Part shown: piece after piece, positions 50,151 to 62,034 of the stretch
Layout: each line of letters opens with the position of its first letter
Numbering within the stretch: position 1 is the stretch's first letter
Source of the DNA: Dirofilaria immitis
Lineage: Eukaryota; Nematoda; Chromadorea; Rhabditida; Onchocercidae
Assembly (NCBI GenBank): GCA_024305405.1
Contig: JAKNDB010000098.1
Location: forward strand, 2,622,501-2,686,500
DNA: 64,000 bases
Reading direction: 5' to 3'
Translations under genes and position numbers: made by a program
The notes under the pieces: model-generated
Seen by the model: only the letters and a program-made list of their open reading frames with translations
Told to the model about the DNA's origin: nothing
Database searches by the model: none

Positions 50151-52795
50151 TTATAGTTGACTCAATGCATCGAGAATTTCCTTTCGAACTGCTTCACTTA
50201 ATGCTGCAAAATGAAAAAAAAGTTTAATAAAATTATGCATAAAAATTTTTTTAAAAAAAATTAAATAAAATAAAAGAAAGAAATTAATTAAATGTATTAT
50301 AAAATTAATTAAAGCATTTCAAATTTATATAATTATTTGAATAAAATAGGAGCATTTTAATTTTATTAAGAAAACAATAAAACGAAAACTTCCCCATAAA
50401 TATCTATAAATTATTGTTTATTTTTTCCTTTTAATATTTCTTATTTAACTAATTTTTAGCAAAAACTTTTAGCAAATAAAAAGTTTTAGCGAACTTTAAG
50501 CAATTACTATTTCATTTAAAATATTATACAAATTTGTTAAAAATTATCAATAAAACTAATAATTTGTTATAGGTAGAATTAATTTTATCAAAATTATTAT
50601 CATTGCAATAATTAATCATTGAGAATTTTTTTGTATTAAAATCTGATAAGAATGAATTTACTAAAATTATTACGATTAAAATAATATGTATTATAAATGA
50701 TTGTAAAAATTATCAATGACTAATGCTTTGTTATAGCTAAAATTAATTTTATCAAAATTATTATCATTGCAATAATTAATCATTGAGAATTTTTTTGTAT
50801 TAAAATCTGGCAGGAATGAATTTATTAGATTATTACGATTAAAATAATACTATATCTTAATCACTAATAATTATTATCTTAACACTAATAATTATTATCT
50901 TAACATTAATAATTATTATCTTAACACTGATAATTATTATCCTAACACTAATAATTATTATCTTAACACTAGTAATTATTATCTTAACATTAATAATTAT
51001 TATCTTAACACTAATAATTTGATCATTTATTTAAAGTTTACTGTATAAATAAAATTTTAAAAAACTTTAATTTCTTTTTTTTATTTAAATTATATCTTTT
51101 TCAAATTTTTCATTTCAACCTAATTTTTTTACGATTAATTATAATTTTATAGTTTTCTTTCTTTTTTTTTTCTGAATATTATAAAATATTTTTGCTATTT
51201 TTAGAAACAAGTTTGAAGCATATAAATTTTAAGGCTTAAATTATTATTTACAAAAACTTGTTTATCAGATATCATGCTTGGAGCATATCATTTATCAGGT
51301 TATGTTGTTTAGAGCAAAATAAATAAATATCTTCAATTCAGGTATTCTAATAAATACATATTTACCGTAGAGATAAAATTCTGAAACGTGAAAAATTTTG
51401 CCTTATATATTTCTTAAAAAAAATGAATTTATTCAATCGTTTCTTAATTCATTTTTTTCCTGAAAATCCATAAATTACAGTAGGATAAAAACAAAATAAA
51501 TTAATAATCCGTAAATTACGGTAAGAGTGAAAATAAAAATGAGTAAATAAATAAATGCTTACAATCCATGATAGCTTGAATTTGTTGAGTTTTTGTTGGG
51601 TGGTTAAACTTGGCGAATCAGCAATAGCTGACATTTTAGCATCAGCTTCTCGAGCTTCTTTTGAAAATTTAGCAACCGCTTGTTGATGTAATCTTTCATA
51701 GGCAGCCTTACCTTGCTTTATCTCTTGTTTAAATTGATCAAATCGTGTCTAAAATTAAGCATTTTATTTGATTTACTCGAGAATGATTTACTCGAGAAAA
51801 GTTAATTTTGCAAAAATATAGAAATAAATTTAAATTAAAATTGAATAAAAATATCAAGTTAATCATTATCAATATTACGTACTATTTAGTAATTCAATTC
51901 CAGTAATCGTTTCATTTTTAATTTTAAATTTTTCAAAAATTATAACTACTTTCAAGTGGTGAAAAATTATTATTTGCTAATAATTAGCTTTATTAGAATT
52001 TATTTGGAATTTTTTTCGTTTCTTTTCACGTGAAACATTATTTGAAGTAACAAATTTCACGTCAAATTAATTACGTAAAATAATGTAAAAGAAAGTATCA
52101 GAAGAAGAAAAGTTATTAAATATATGAAAAAAAAAAGATTGAAGAAAAAAATTTCATAAATTATTCGATTCGAGAATGATCGCCAGGTAGTATTAAATTA
52201 TTTTCAAAATAATATTCTTTTAATAGAAAAAGAAAAATGAAAAATATTATTGAAATTATAAATGATAGATTAAAATTTTCTTTTTAAGCATATGAATAAC
52301 AACGATGATAATAATAATGATAACAAAAACAAAGTTATTAAACAATAGCAATGTTAGTAATAATATTAATAATGATAATGATAATAAAAACAAACTTAAA
52401 TATAAATATTGATAATGATGATAAAAACAAACATATATATTATAATGATAATGAAAACAAACTTACGTACAAATAATAAAGATAATATTGATAATGATAA
52501 TGATAATAAAAATAAATTTATGTATAGATAATGATAAATAAAAAAATAAAACAAACAAACAAACTTTATATGTGCCACCAAGTCTGTTGATAAATGCTTC
52601 AACATCAGCTTCTGTTTGAGCATCAGTTTTTGTTTCATCAGCTTTTAGTAAATCATAAAATTGTTTTATAACAGATTGTGGTGCACCAACTAAAAATGGT
52701 GGTACTTCAAGTTGTTCTTGTTGTTGTTGTTGTTGTTGTTGTTGAGCAATTATTGCTACTATTAAAATAGATGAGAATAAAATAAGAAATTTCAT
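50151..52795 (-). CDS. SXP/RAL-2 family (DUF148) secreted protein, three exons, with a frameshift in exon 2
   Basis: Minus-strand exons are 52565-52795, 51563-51748 and 50151-50203. Exon 1 encodes a 17-residue signal peptide (MKFLILFSSILIVAIIA, likely cleaved before Gln18), nine consecutive Gln, then the domain start PPFLVGAPQSVIKQFYDLL. Exon 2 encodes FDQFKQEIKQGKAAYERLHQ through AKFSKEAREADAKMSAIADS, the typical SXP/RAL-2 core. Exon 3 encodes the C-terminus LSEAVRKEILDALSQL and stop. Intron 1 is phase 0. Intron 2 must be phase 1 to read exon 3, but exon 2 is 186 nt, one short. The frame changes at the T5 run 51590-51594 (A5 on the coding strand). As written, the product would end about 140 residues in; about 156 residues would be expected, near the family norm. 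Family knowledge: these are abundant secreted nematode antigens with an alpha-helical, cation-binding-type fold and unclear function. Family call is strong; functional status is open. Confidence 0.9.
50204..51562 (-). other. Intron 2 of the SXP/RAL-2 gene, containing two repeat blocks
   Basis: This intron of 1359 nt has donor GTAAGC and acceptor TTTTGCAG. It holds a duplication of roughly 130 bp (about 50560-50690 and 50730-50855) sharing TTATCATTGCAATAATTAAT. Next comes a 21-bp array of about seven copies at 50868-51020 (unit like ACTAATAATTATTATCTTAAC). Confidence 0.8.
51749..52564 (-). other. Intron 1 of the SXP/RAL-2 gene, containing a GATAAT-type repeat
   Basis: This phase-0 intron of 816 nt starts with donor GTTTGT and ends ATTTTAG. 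On the plus strand, about 52290-52545 is a loose array of GATAAT/AACAAA units, grouped with an approximate 60-bp period. The open reading frames that run on from exon 1 into this array are readthrough. Confidence 0.8.
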
Positions 52796-52830
52796 TGCTA
52801 TTATTGTTTATTGTTTATTGTTTGTTGTTG

Positions 52831-52840
52831 CTGAAAAAAA
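52831..52840 (-). promoter_or_regulatory. Likely spliced-leader acceptor upstream of the SXP/RAL-2 gene
   Basis: On the coding strand TTTTTTTCAG precedes the start codon, leaving a 35-nt leader (52796-52830) free of ATG. A T-run plus CAG this close to the ATG is the usual layout of a nematode trans-splice site. It could instead be a 5' UTR intron acceptor. Confidence 0.55.
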
Positions 52841-53232
52841 GAGAAATTTAATTTTCAACAACAATAAAAAAAAATTATAGGAATAGAATAATTTTACTAA
52901 TTTCTTCAAATTTAACTCTAACAATACCTAAAATCATTCCTAGTACTATTTAATTGACCAATTTCTATTTTTATGATAACATATGATTGTTAAGAATGTC
53001 TTCTATACATATATATTATATATATATATAGAAGATTTGATCGAATCAAATTAACACTGATCATGAAAAAAGGTGGAGAATGAAAATTGGGGAGTTTAAT
53101 GATTTACAGCCAAAAATTTTAGTATATCAAAAATGATCATTTCGTAAAATCAATTAGATAATGTTATCAGAAGTGATATGACATAAAGGTGGAGCAAATA
53201 AATAATCTTTTAGGTTTTTTTTTTTTAAAAAA

Positions 53233-53252
53233 AGGCGTAACTTTTTCCGCCT
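53233..53252. other. Inverted AGGCG/CGCCT pair upstream of the SXP/RAL-2 gene
   Basis: AGGCG (53233-53237) and CGCCT (53248-53252) are inverted around a 10-bp spacer and flanked by A- and T-runs. It lies about 440 bp upstream of the start codon. It could be a factor-binding site; no factor is assigned. Confidence 0.25.
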
Positions 53253-53359
53253 ACTTTTTTTTTGAAATGATTGTTTTAGTATCATTTGATAATGTTAATT
53301 AGTTTGATATGTCATACACGTGAATCATCAATTTTATCATTTCTATTCCTTTTTTTTTT

Positions 53360-53402
53360 GTCTCCTTTTCTCTCTCTTTCTTCTCTCTCTCTCTTTGTCT
53401 CT
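53360..53402. repeat. CT-rich pyrimidine tract
   Basis: A pyrimidine-only CT tract lies roughly 570 bp upstream of the SXP/RAL-2 start codon on the opposite strand. There is no matching GA tract nearby. Confidence 0.9.
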
Positions 53403-54169
53403 TTAACAAATTTGATGATAAAATTTTTGACGACAAATTAAAAGATTCGACGAAACACATTTGACAAAAATATTTGAAGAAAAAAAAAAAAGCTAATGAA
53501 CTAATTTAGTTCATTTGATGACTAATAATTTTCGTTTTTCTTTGTTGTTGTTGTTGATGATATTGATGATGATATTTGATAAAATTGATAAAAAAAGTTT
53601 CATTTTTTATCATTATCATTATTATCATTTGCAAAAATAATCAAAACTTTTTTATATCTTCGTTTTTTTTTTTTTTGTTTCAAAAATATTTCTTTAATTA
53701 CTGTAATATTCAAAAAGAAATATATCATTTAATATTTTATAATTTGCTATCTAAAATATTCCAAAGTTTCATTTTTCCTCTTTCATTCCTTTATCATCAT
53801 AATCAAATAATGTTTATCTATAAATGATAAAATAGAATTACTCAAATTATCAAGAAATCAGTATTATTATCTAAGATTCTGATTATTCCATCATCGAAAT
53901 TTTTCAAAAAAAAAAAAAAAGTGAGTTGAAGTATCAAAATATCATTTGGTGATTATGAAGAATATGAATTATCAAATGATATATTTGTTTCGTTTTTTTT
54001 TTTTTTTTAGCAAAAATATCCTAACATTGATAATAATTTTTGATATCTGATATATAACGAATATCGCAAATAAAAAAATAAAGTAAGAACGAAAAACTTT
54101 TCATCGTATAATAATAGCTGATAATAACGATGATAAAAGTGTTATTGTTTATCAATTTTTTTTAAAAAT

Positions 54170-54965
54170 TCAAATATATGAATTCAATCAATATAATCAA
54201 ATAATTCTTAAATGTTTAAATATACAAATTTAATTAATGCGATCAAATAATTTTTAAACAATTAAAATATATAAATTTAATCAATACGATCAAATAGTTT
54301 TTGAATATGCAAATATATATATATATATTCAATCAATATGATCAAATAATGTTCAAATATGCAAATTCAATCAATATGATCAAATAATAGGCAAATATAT
54401 AAATTCAATCAATATGATCAAATGGTTTTTGAATATGCAAATACACAAATTCAATCAATTATGATCAAATAATATTCAAATATACAAATTCAATCAATAT
54501 GATCAAATGGTTTTTGAATATGCAAATATATAAATTCAATCAATATAATCAAATAATATTCAAATATATAAATTCAATCAATATAATCAAATAATATTCA
54601 AATATACAAATTCAATCAATACGATCAAATGGTTTTGAATATTCAAATATATAAATTCAATCAATATGATCAAATAATTCTTAAATGTTTAAATATACAA
54701 ATTTAATTAATGCGATCAAATAATTTTTAAACAATTCAAATATATAAATTCAATCAATACGATCAAATAGTTTTTGAATATGAAAATATATATTCAATCA
54801 ATATGATCAAATAATGTTCAAATATACAAATTCAATCAGTATGATCAAATGATATTCAAATATACAAATTCAATCAATATGATCAAATAATGTTCAAATA
54901 TACAAATTCAATCAATATGATCAAATAATATTCAAATATATAAATTCAATCAATATGATCGATAT
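54170..54965. repeat. 37-bp minisatellite with AAATTCAATCAATATGATCA
   Basis: About 21 units of AATATACAAATTCAATCAAT then ATGATCAAATAATGTTC occur. A block with TTCTTAAATGTTTAAATATA occurs near 54205 and 54677. This indicates a higher-order repeat of about 470 bp. The right edge is sharp at GATCGATATTGAGCTGTGCG. Confidence 0.94.
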
Positions 54966-55334
54966 TGAGCTGTGCGAAAAACAAAAAAAAATTAATATTT
55001 ACAAAATGTTTAATTGAAGTAAGAAAAAGAAAAAAAGTTACGAAAAATTCTTACATCAAATATTCAATAATTTAAAAGGAAAAAAAGAAAAAAAAAGTTT
55101 TGCATTAATTCTTCATTCCTTAATTATAATTAATTCTGAAATTTCAAGGTTAATTACTTCGTAAACTATCAAATTTCTTCCGAAATTTTCTATCAAATTT
55201 TATCAAAATTTATCACTCTTTATCTATCATTAAATAGTAAATGATTTTTTATTGTTAATTTAGCGAAACTAAAATTTTAAATGTTAACATTTTTTTTTGG
55301 CAAAAATCAATCACTTAACATGAATTATGCTAAA

Positions 55335-55870
55335 ATTATCATTTCATATGATAGTTAAGGGATTATCATTTTGTATGATAGTTAAAGGACTTACTCATTT
55401 TGCATGATAGTTAAGGGATATTAAAATTTCAATTCATATTATAGTTAAATGATTATCATTTCCTATAATAATGAAATGATTACATTCATGTGTTACGCTA
55501 AAATTATCATTTGTATGATAATTAACTGATTATTCATTTCATATGATGATAATTAAATGATTATTTATTTCATATAATAATAATTAAATGATTATTCACT
55601 TTCATTTCGTATGATAGTAATTATTCATAGTTAAATGATTACTCATTTCGATGATAGTTAAATGATTATTCAATCCGTCTGATATTTAAATGACTATTCA
55701 TTTTGTACGATAATTAATTAATCATTCATTTCGTATCATTTTTAAATGATTATTCATTTTATATGATAATGAAGTGATTAAATTCATGAATTATGCTAAA
55801 TACTTTTACTCTGAAATTATCATTTGTACGATAGTTTAATGATTATTCATTTTGTATGATAATCAATTAA
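55335..55870. repeat. Minisatellite of 30-45 bp with CATTTCATATGATAGTTAAA
   Basis: TGATTATTCATTTNGTATGATAGTTAAA recurs about 14 times with indels. A second-level unit with CATGAATTATGCTAAA occurs near 55320, 55485 and 55785. Confidence 0.85.
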
Positions 55871-55950
55871 GGTATAAAATTTAAAATTATTCTTTGATTA
55901 TAATCATCTTAAATTTACAGGTATTAAAAAGTGTAAAAATTTTTATACCT

Positions 55951-56133
55951 TTCTCTCTCTCTCTGTCCCTCTCTCTCTATATATATAAAAATAAAAGTAA
56001 TTTACGACAACTGAATCATTTTTACAAAAAAATCTTTCGTCAATAAAAAAAAAAAAGAAGACAATGTCATCATGATGATATTATAATCGAGGAAGAGAGA
56101 GAGAGAGAGAAATAGAGAGAGAGGAGAAAGAGA
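55951..56133. repeat. CT tract and GA tract in inverted arrangement
   Basis: A CT-rich tract (55951-55978, running into (AT)n) is followed about 115 bp later by a GA-rich tract (56093-56133). The two are complementary. (TCA)n follows at 56187-56225. Confidence 0.88.
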
Positions 56134-56529
56134 CTGGAAAACCAGTTTTTTCTTTCTTTTTAAACATAGACCCAACTTCATACATCTATCATCATTATCA
56201 TCATCACATCATCATCATCATTGTTATTATCACTAAGAATTTAAGATGAAAATCGATCGTCGAACATAAATAACATTGTAGCAATTGGTAAACGTATCAA
56301 TTCATTCATTATATTATACTGAGCAAATAATATCAATTTTGATATTATCAATATAAATATTTAGTTATTGCAAATGATAAGATAAAATGATAAAGTATAT
56401 ACGAATTTCGTAATAGAAAAAAATTTGTTTTCTTTTTTTTTTTTTAAAATTAACTAAACCATAAAAATGATTGAATAGAAAAAGAAATTCAAATAAACAA
56501 ATATTTGAAATTGCGAATTAAAAAAGCGA

Positions 56530-57165
56530 TAAAGTTAATTTAAATAATAATTTCAAAAACAATATGCTTTTAAAATGCATGATAAAACAAGCATTGATAA
56601 TGAAGCACTGATAATGAAACATCGATAATGTAAATAATGATAATAATTTTTCTAAAAAGAAGTCGATAAAATATTTTTAAAGAGTAATTTCAAAAAAACA
56701 ATATGTTTTTGAATATATAATAAAATAAGCACTGATAATAAAGATTGATAAAATAAGCATTGCTATGCTTAAAAAAACAATATGCTTTTAAAATGCATGA
56801 TAAAACAAGCATTGATAATGAAGCACTGATAATGAAGCATTGATAATATAAATAATGAGAATAATTTTTCTAAAAAGAAGTTGATAAAATATTTTTAAAG
56901 AGTAATTTCAAAAAAACAATATGTTTTTGAATATATGATAAAATAAGCATTGATTATGAAGCACTGATAATGAAACATTGATAATATAAATAATGATAAT
57001 AATTTTTTTAAAAAGGTTGATAAAGTATATTTAGAGAATAGTTTCAAAAAAAAAACAGCATGCTTTGAAAATGCATGATAAAATAAGCATTGATAATGAA
57101 GCATTTGATAATATAAATGATAAATAAGCATTGATAATGAAGCATTTGATAATATAAATAATGAT
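56530..57165. repeat. 219-bp higher-order repeat built from two related sub-units
   Basis: Sub-unit A (CAATATGCTTTTAAAATGCA) starts near 56560 and 56779. Sub-unit B (CAATATGTTTTTGAATATAT) starts near 56699 and 56918. A variant of A follows at 57056. Each is followed by ATAAAATAAGCATTGATAAT and GAAGCACTGATAATGAAAC. The A-B period is 219 bp in both cases. The minus-strand frame here is a repeat artefact. Confidence 0.92.
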
Positions 57166-57959
57166 AAATGAAAAATTTCTCATATAAAAAAATTTATTTA
57201 ATTAATTTTTTAAAAATAAGTAATAATATCAAATTTAAATATAAAAAATTTTGGTATAATAAAAAATATTTATTTTTTTGTTAATTTTCTTTTAATTTAA
57301 AATATCAATTATCATATCTGTTTGTTTAAAAATATCAAAAACTTTGTTATCTTATCAGTTTTTTTTATATCAAAAGTTATCAAAAGATAGTTTTTATCAG
57401 CATAAAAATTTGATTATTTTAATTAATTTAAATTTCTTTTTTTTTTTAAAAAAAAAAACTTTATTTCATATATTCCCATTATGTTACAACATTTTCGTAC
57501 ATCGTATCGTAATATAAACGATAATTCAAATTTTTGTATAATACTGAAAATTAGTTATAGGCATGAAAGAATGATGATATAGTTGTTTGAAAACTTGTTT
57601 CCTATTTCGATAGCATAAATCTTTTTATCATTAAAGCATTAATTAGTTATCATCATTTAGGAATTATCATTGAACAAGTTTTAGATATATTGGTGATATA
57701 TTAAATCATACGAGTATTATCAAGTTTTCTCAAACAAAATATTGCAGCATAAGGAGATGTAAGTTGAATTTGTGTAAAAAAAAAAAACCAGTTTTATCAT
57801 CGTTTTTCATTGATAGCATATATTTTCGAGTATATATCGAAACATTAAATTTATACTGATCATTGAAATTTATCAAATGAAATATTGACAATTGTAATAT
57901 CATCTAAGATTTAGTTGAAGAAATGATATCAAATGATAAAAATATGATAAAAGAAATAA

Positions 57960-59130
57960 ATAATAAATGCAACAATTCAAAAATTAAATTCTAAAATTAT
58001 TTCGAAATATCAGTAAAATTTTCAAATGTATTAATAAATTTGAATATATAATAAATGAAATAATTCGATAATTAAATACTAAAATCATTCTGAAGTACTG
58101 GCGAAATTTTCAAACGTATCCACAAAATTTGAATACACAATAAATGAAATAATTTAAGAATTAAATACCAAAATTATTCGGAAATTATGGCAAAACATGA
58201 AAAATAATAGATGAAATAATTCAGTAACTAAATATCAGAATTAATCTGAAATATCAGCAAGATCTTAAATTTGTTCATAAATTTGAAAACATAATAAACG
58301 AAAAATCCAGTAATTAAATACCAAAATTATTCTGAAATTATGACAAAACTCAAATACGTAATAACCGAAAAAATTCAATAATTAAATACCAACCAAAATC
58401 AAGCTGTGGATATCAATAAAATTTTAAACTTATTCACAAATTTGAATACATAATGAACGAAGTAACTCAGTAATTAAATACCAAAATTATTCTGAAATTA
58501 TGACAAAACTTAAATACATAATAACCGAAAAAATTTAATAATTAAATACCAAAGTCAACCTTTGAATATCAATAAACTTTTAAATTTATTCATAAACTTG
58601 AATACACAATAAACGAGATAATTCAGTAATTAAATACCAAAATCAAATTTTAAACTTATTCATAAATTTGAATACATAATGAACGAAGTAATAAACGAAA
58701 TAATTCAGTAATTAAATACCAAAATTATTCTGATATGATGGCAAACTTGAATAATAAACATAAGTAATTCAGTAATTAAATACCAAATTATTCTGATATG
58801 ATGGCAAACTTGAACGCCTAATAAACATAAGTAATTCAGTAATTAGATACCAAAATTATTCTGATATGATGGCAAACTTGAACGCCTAATAAACATAAGT
58901 AATTCAGTAATTAAATACCAAAATTATTCTGATATGATGGCAAACTTGAACGCATAATAAACATAAGTAATTCAGTAATTAAATACCAAAATTATTCTGA
59001 TATGATGGCAAACTTGAACGCCTAATAAACATAAGTAATTCAGTAATTAAATACCAAAATTATTCTGATATGATGGCAAACTTGAACGCCTAATAAACAT
59101 AAGTAATTAAATACCAAAATTATTCTGAAG
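57960..59130. repeat. Long array of about 65-70-bp units, homogeneous at its right end
   Basis: The unit is AATTCAGTAATTAAATACCA, AAATTATTCTGATATGATGG, CAAACTTGAACGCCTAATAA and ACATAAGT. From 58700 to 59100 about six units are nearly identical. From 57960 to 58700 units are diverged (GAAATATCAGTAAAATTTTAA variants). The gradient is clear. Confidence 0.94.
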
Positions 59131-59784
59131 TATTAGTAAAGTTTTAAGTTTATTTATAAATTTGAATATATAGTAAATGAAATGTATTCAAAAATAAAAT
59201 TTTAAGCAAATTTCTTAAATGTATTTGTAAATTTTCATTGCAATTATGAAATGATTGTAATCGATTAAATAATTCATAAAAGTGAAAATTTTTTACTTTT
59301 ATTTTTAAATTATTACCTTTTGGTATTTTATTTATAATTTCAATTTTAATTTAACAATTCTTTAAAAAAAAAAAAAAAAAGAAGGATAATTACTTACGAA
59401 ATTATGTATCGGTTTATTTATTTCTTTTTATTTTTTTCGACGATTAATATTTTATCATTTCTATCATTGATCAGATCGATGTCAACTTTTTTTATTTTTA
59501 TTTTTCGCTTCTGGCGATAAAATTACATCGTCGCAATAAAATCTCTTATCATGTATTATTTTTATATCCGCTTCTTTAAATTGATCAGTTAATTGATTGA
59601 TCGAAAAAACAATGATTAAAATAGTGAAAATTTAATTTTTCATCTATTTAACAAAAAAAAAAATGATTTTGAAATTGCACAAAAAAAGTTCATTAATTAC
59701 GAAATTATTATATTTAATAGTTTTTTTTATTTAGAAATTTATAAAAATATTTTTTGTGGTAAAGATTAAAATTATATGCAATAA

Positions 59785-60205
59785 TCAAAAAGATCCAATA
59801 TCATTAGCAATGAATATAATCTTTTAAAATTAATTTATTATCACATTTTTAATATTTAGATATGTGATTTAAAGTTATTATGCTTTTGATTAAATCATTT
59901 TCAATTAATTATATATCAAATTTTCTTTCGTCCTTTTAAATTCCCAATATGATCCAATATCATTAATAATAAATATAATCTATTTAAAATTTAATTTATT
60001 ATCGCATTTTTAATATTTAGATTTTTGATTAAATTATTTTCAATTAATTATATATCAAATTTTCTTTCATCCTTTTCCTAATATGATCCAATATCATTAA
60101 TAATAAATATAATCTATTTAAAATTTAATTTATTATCGCATTTTTAATATTTAGATTTTTGATTAAATTATTTTCAATTAATTATATATCAAATTTTCCC
60201 TCTTT
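59785..60205. repeat. Tandem repeat of about 135-160 bp, three copies
   Basis: GATCCAATATCATTAATAAT, AAATATAATCTATTTAAAAT, TTATTATCGCATTTTTAATA and AATTATATATCAAATTTTCT recur, starting near 59791, 59950 and 60085. Copies 2 and 3 are nearly identical. Confidence 0.93.
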
Positions 60206-60389
60206 CTTTTAAATTCCTAAAAAGAATAACAAAAGAATTGAACGATTTGTCCTTTTTTTTCCATCAAAATTTTCAAAAATTCATTTCCGAATTTTTGTGT
60301 AATTTCAATAAAACACAAATTAGTAAAATACAATTTCATTTCTTTCATTGAACTTTTCAATTTTTTTCTAAAATTGTTTAAATTAGAAG

Positions 60390-60502
60390 TGATAATACAT
60401 ACACGAATGATAATACATACACGAATGATAATACATACACGAATGATAATACATACACGAATGATAATACATACACGAATGATACATACACGAATGATAA
60501 TA
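60390..60502. repeat. 18-bp perfect tandem repeat
   Basis: GATAATACATACACGAAT is repeated about six times with one short unit lacking ATA. Near-perfect identity suggests recent expansion. Confidence 0.96.
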
Positions 60503-60599
60503 AAAAAAATTTATTGTAATGAAATGAAATAATCGATCGAAAAAAGTTTTTTTAAAATGATAGAATTTTTTTTTCGGATATCAAATTTTTTATTATGAT

Positions 60600-61125
60600 A
60601 TAATCATTTATTTTATTATGATATAATCGCTTTACTGACATATATAATCGTTATACTGATATATATAATCGTTACACTGATATATATAATCGTCATACTG
60701 ATATATATAATCGTTATACTTATATATAATCGTTATACTGATATATAATCGTTATACTAATATATATAATCGTAATACTGATATATAATCGTTATACTGA
60801 TATACACATAATCGTTATACCAATATATACAACCTCTGTACTGATATATATAATCGTTGGTTGTACTGATATATATAATCATTATATTAGTATATACAAC
60901 CGTTGTACTGATATATGCAATCGTTGTACTAATATATACATTCAATCGTTATACTGATATATATAACCGTTGTACTGATATATGTATAATTCTACTAATG
61001 TATATATGTAATGTTGTACTGGTATATATAATCGTTGTACTGATATACATAGTTGTTGTACTGATATATAATCGTTGTGCTGATATACATAGTTGTTGTA
61101 CTAATATCTATATTTCGATATGACA
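60600..61125. repeat. 21-22-bp minisatellite with TATATAATCGTTATACTGA
   Basis: About 24 units occur. Left units have CGTTATACTGATATATATAA. Right units shift to CGTTGTACTGATATA, a directional variant change. Both strands show open frames here, which are artefacts. Confidence 0.95.
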
Positions 61126-61129
61126 ATTT

Positions 61130-62030
61130 TTATAACTCATATCATAATCATTTCATATCATTCATCGTTTATTTTTGACTCATTCCTCGGCTAATCTATC
61201 TATGTTCATTTTAAAATCAGGTTTAATTGATGTATCATGATAATATTGTTCTTTCATCTCTTATAATCATTGATTTTGATATGCCAAATGATTAAATGAT
61301 GAAATATTCATTGCCATGCAACACTGCATAGTTTTCATTGATAGAAAAGGAAGCATTGATAAAGTAAAATTTTATCTCTTTTTTTTTATCATTATCTAAT
61401 CAAATTTTTAAAATATATCTATAAACTACAAGTTTTGGCATCAACACGTATATAAATTCGAGATATTCCTTTTCAGAATTATGCAATAATTTAAAGTATT
61501 TTTAGCGTTATTAAATTACACGTAGATTTAAGGCATTTTTTCAGACAATTACACGTAAATTTAAGCTTATTTTTAGCGAATTACACGTAGATCAATAAAT
61601 TACACGTATGCTATATAAAAATTTGAATTAATTTTTTCATAGCACAAGGCAATTTTTACTAAATATATAAATGAATACACTTCAATAAATGTAATTTAAT
61701 TAATGAATTAAAATTATTTGAATTGACATTTCGAAATTATTTCCAATATGTTGTATAGCTATGATATGCTTCAAAATAATATTTATCATTGATAAACTAT
61801 AGAGATATTAATGATAAAATTTGAATTTATGCTTCATTTACATTTTGAACAATTTAATAAGCCTTTATTGGAATAAAAATATATTTCGTAATAGATTTTA
61901 TTAGAATCTAATTTATGCAAATTATACAAGAATGCATTGATGATGATGATGATGATGATAGAAGCAAAATATATTTCGAACTATTACATGAACTAATACT
62001 TTTCGTTAAAATGATCAACGAGAATGAATA
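61130..62030. other. Gene-free stretch between repeat arrays
   Basis: AT-rich with AATTACACGTA/ATTACACGTAGAT repeated about four times at 61510-61610 and (GAT)n at 61938-61960. No gene signal was seen. Confidence 0.55.
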
Positions 62031-62034
62031 AAAG

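Noticed and set aside
52396..52638. An 80-codon minus-strand frame overlapping exon 1 of the SXP/RAL-2 gene
   Set aside because: It is out of frame with the family match and continues into the GATAAT intron repeat.
60390..60502. Regular short repeats reminiscent of a CRISPR array
   Set aside because: Units are head-to-tail without spacers, the genome is eukaryotic, and no cas genes exist. The same holds for the other arrays.
60757..61123. Open frames on both strands over the same bases
   Set aside because: A 21-bp period array keeps frames open. There is no start context or domain.
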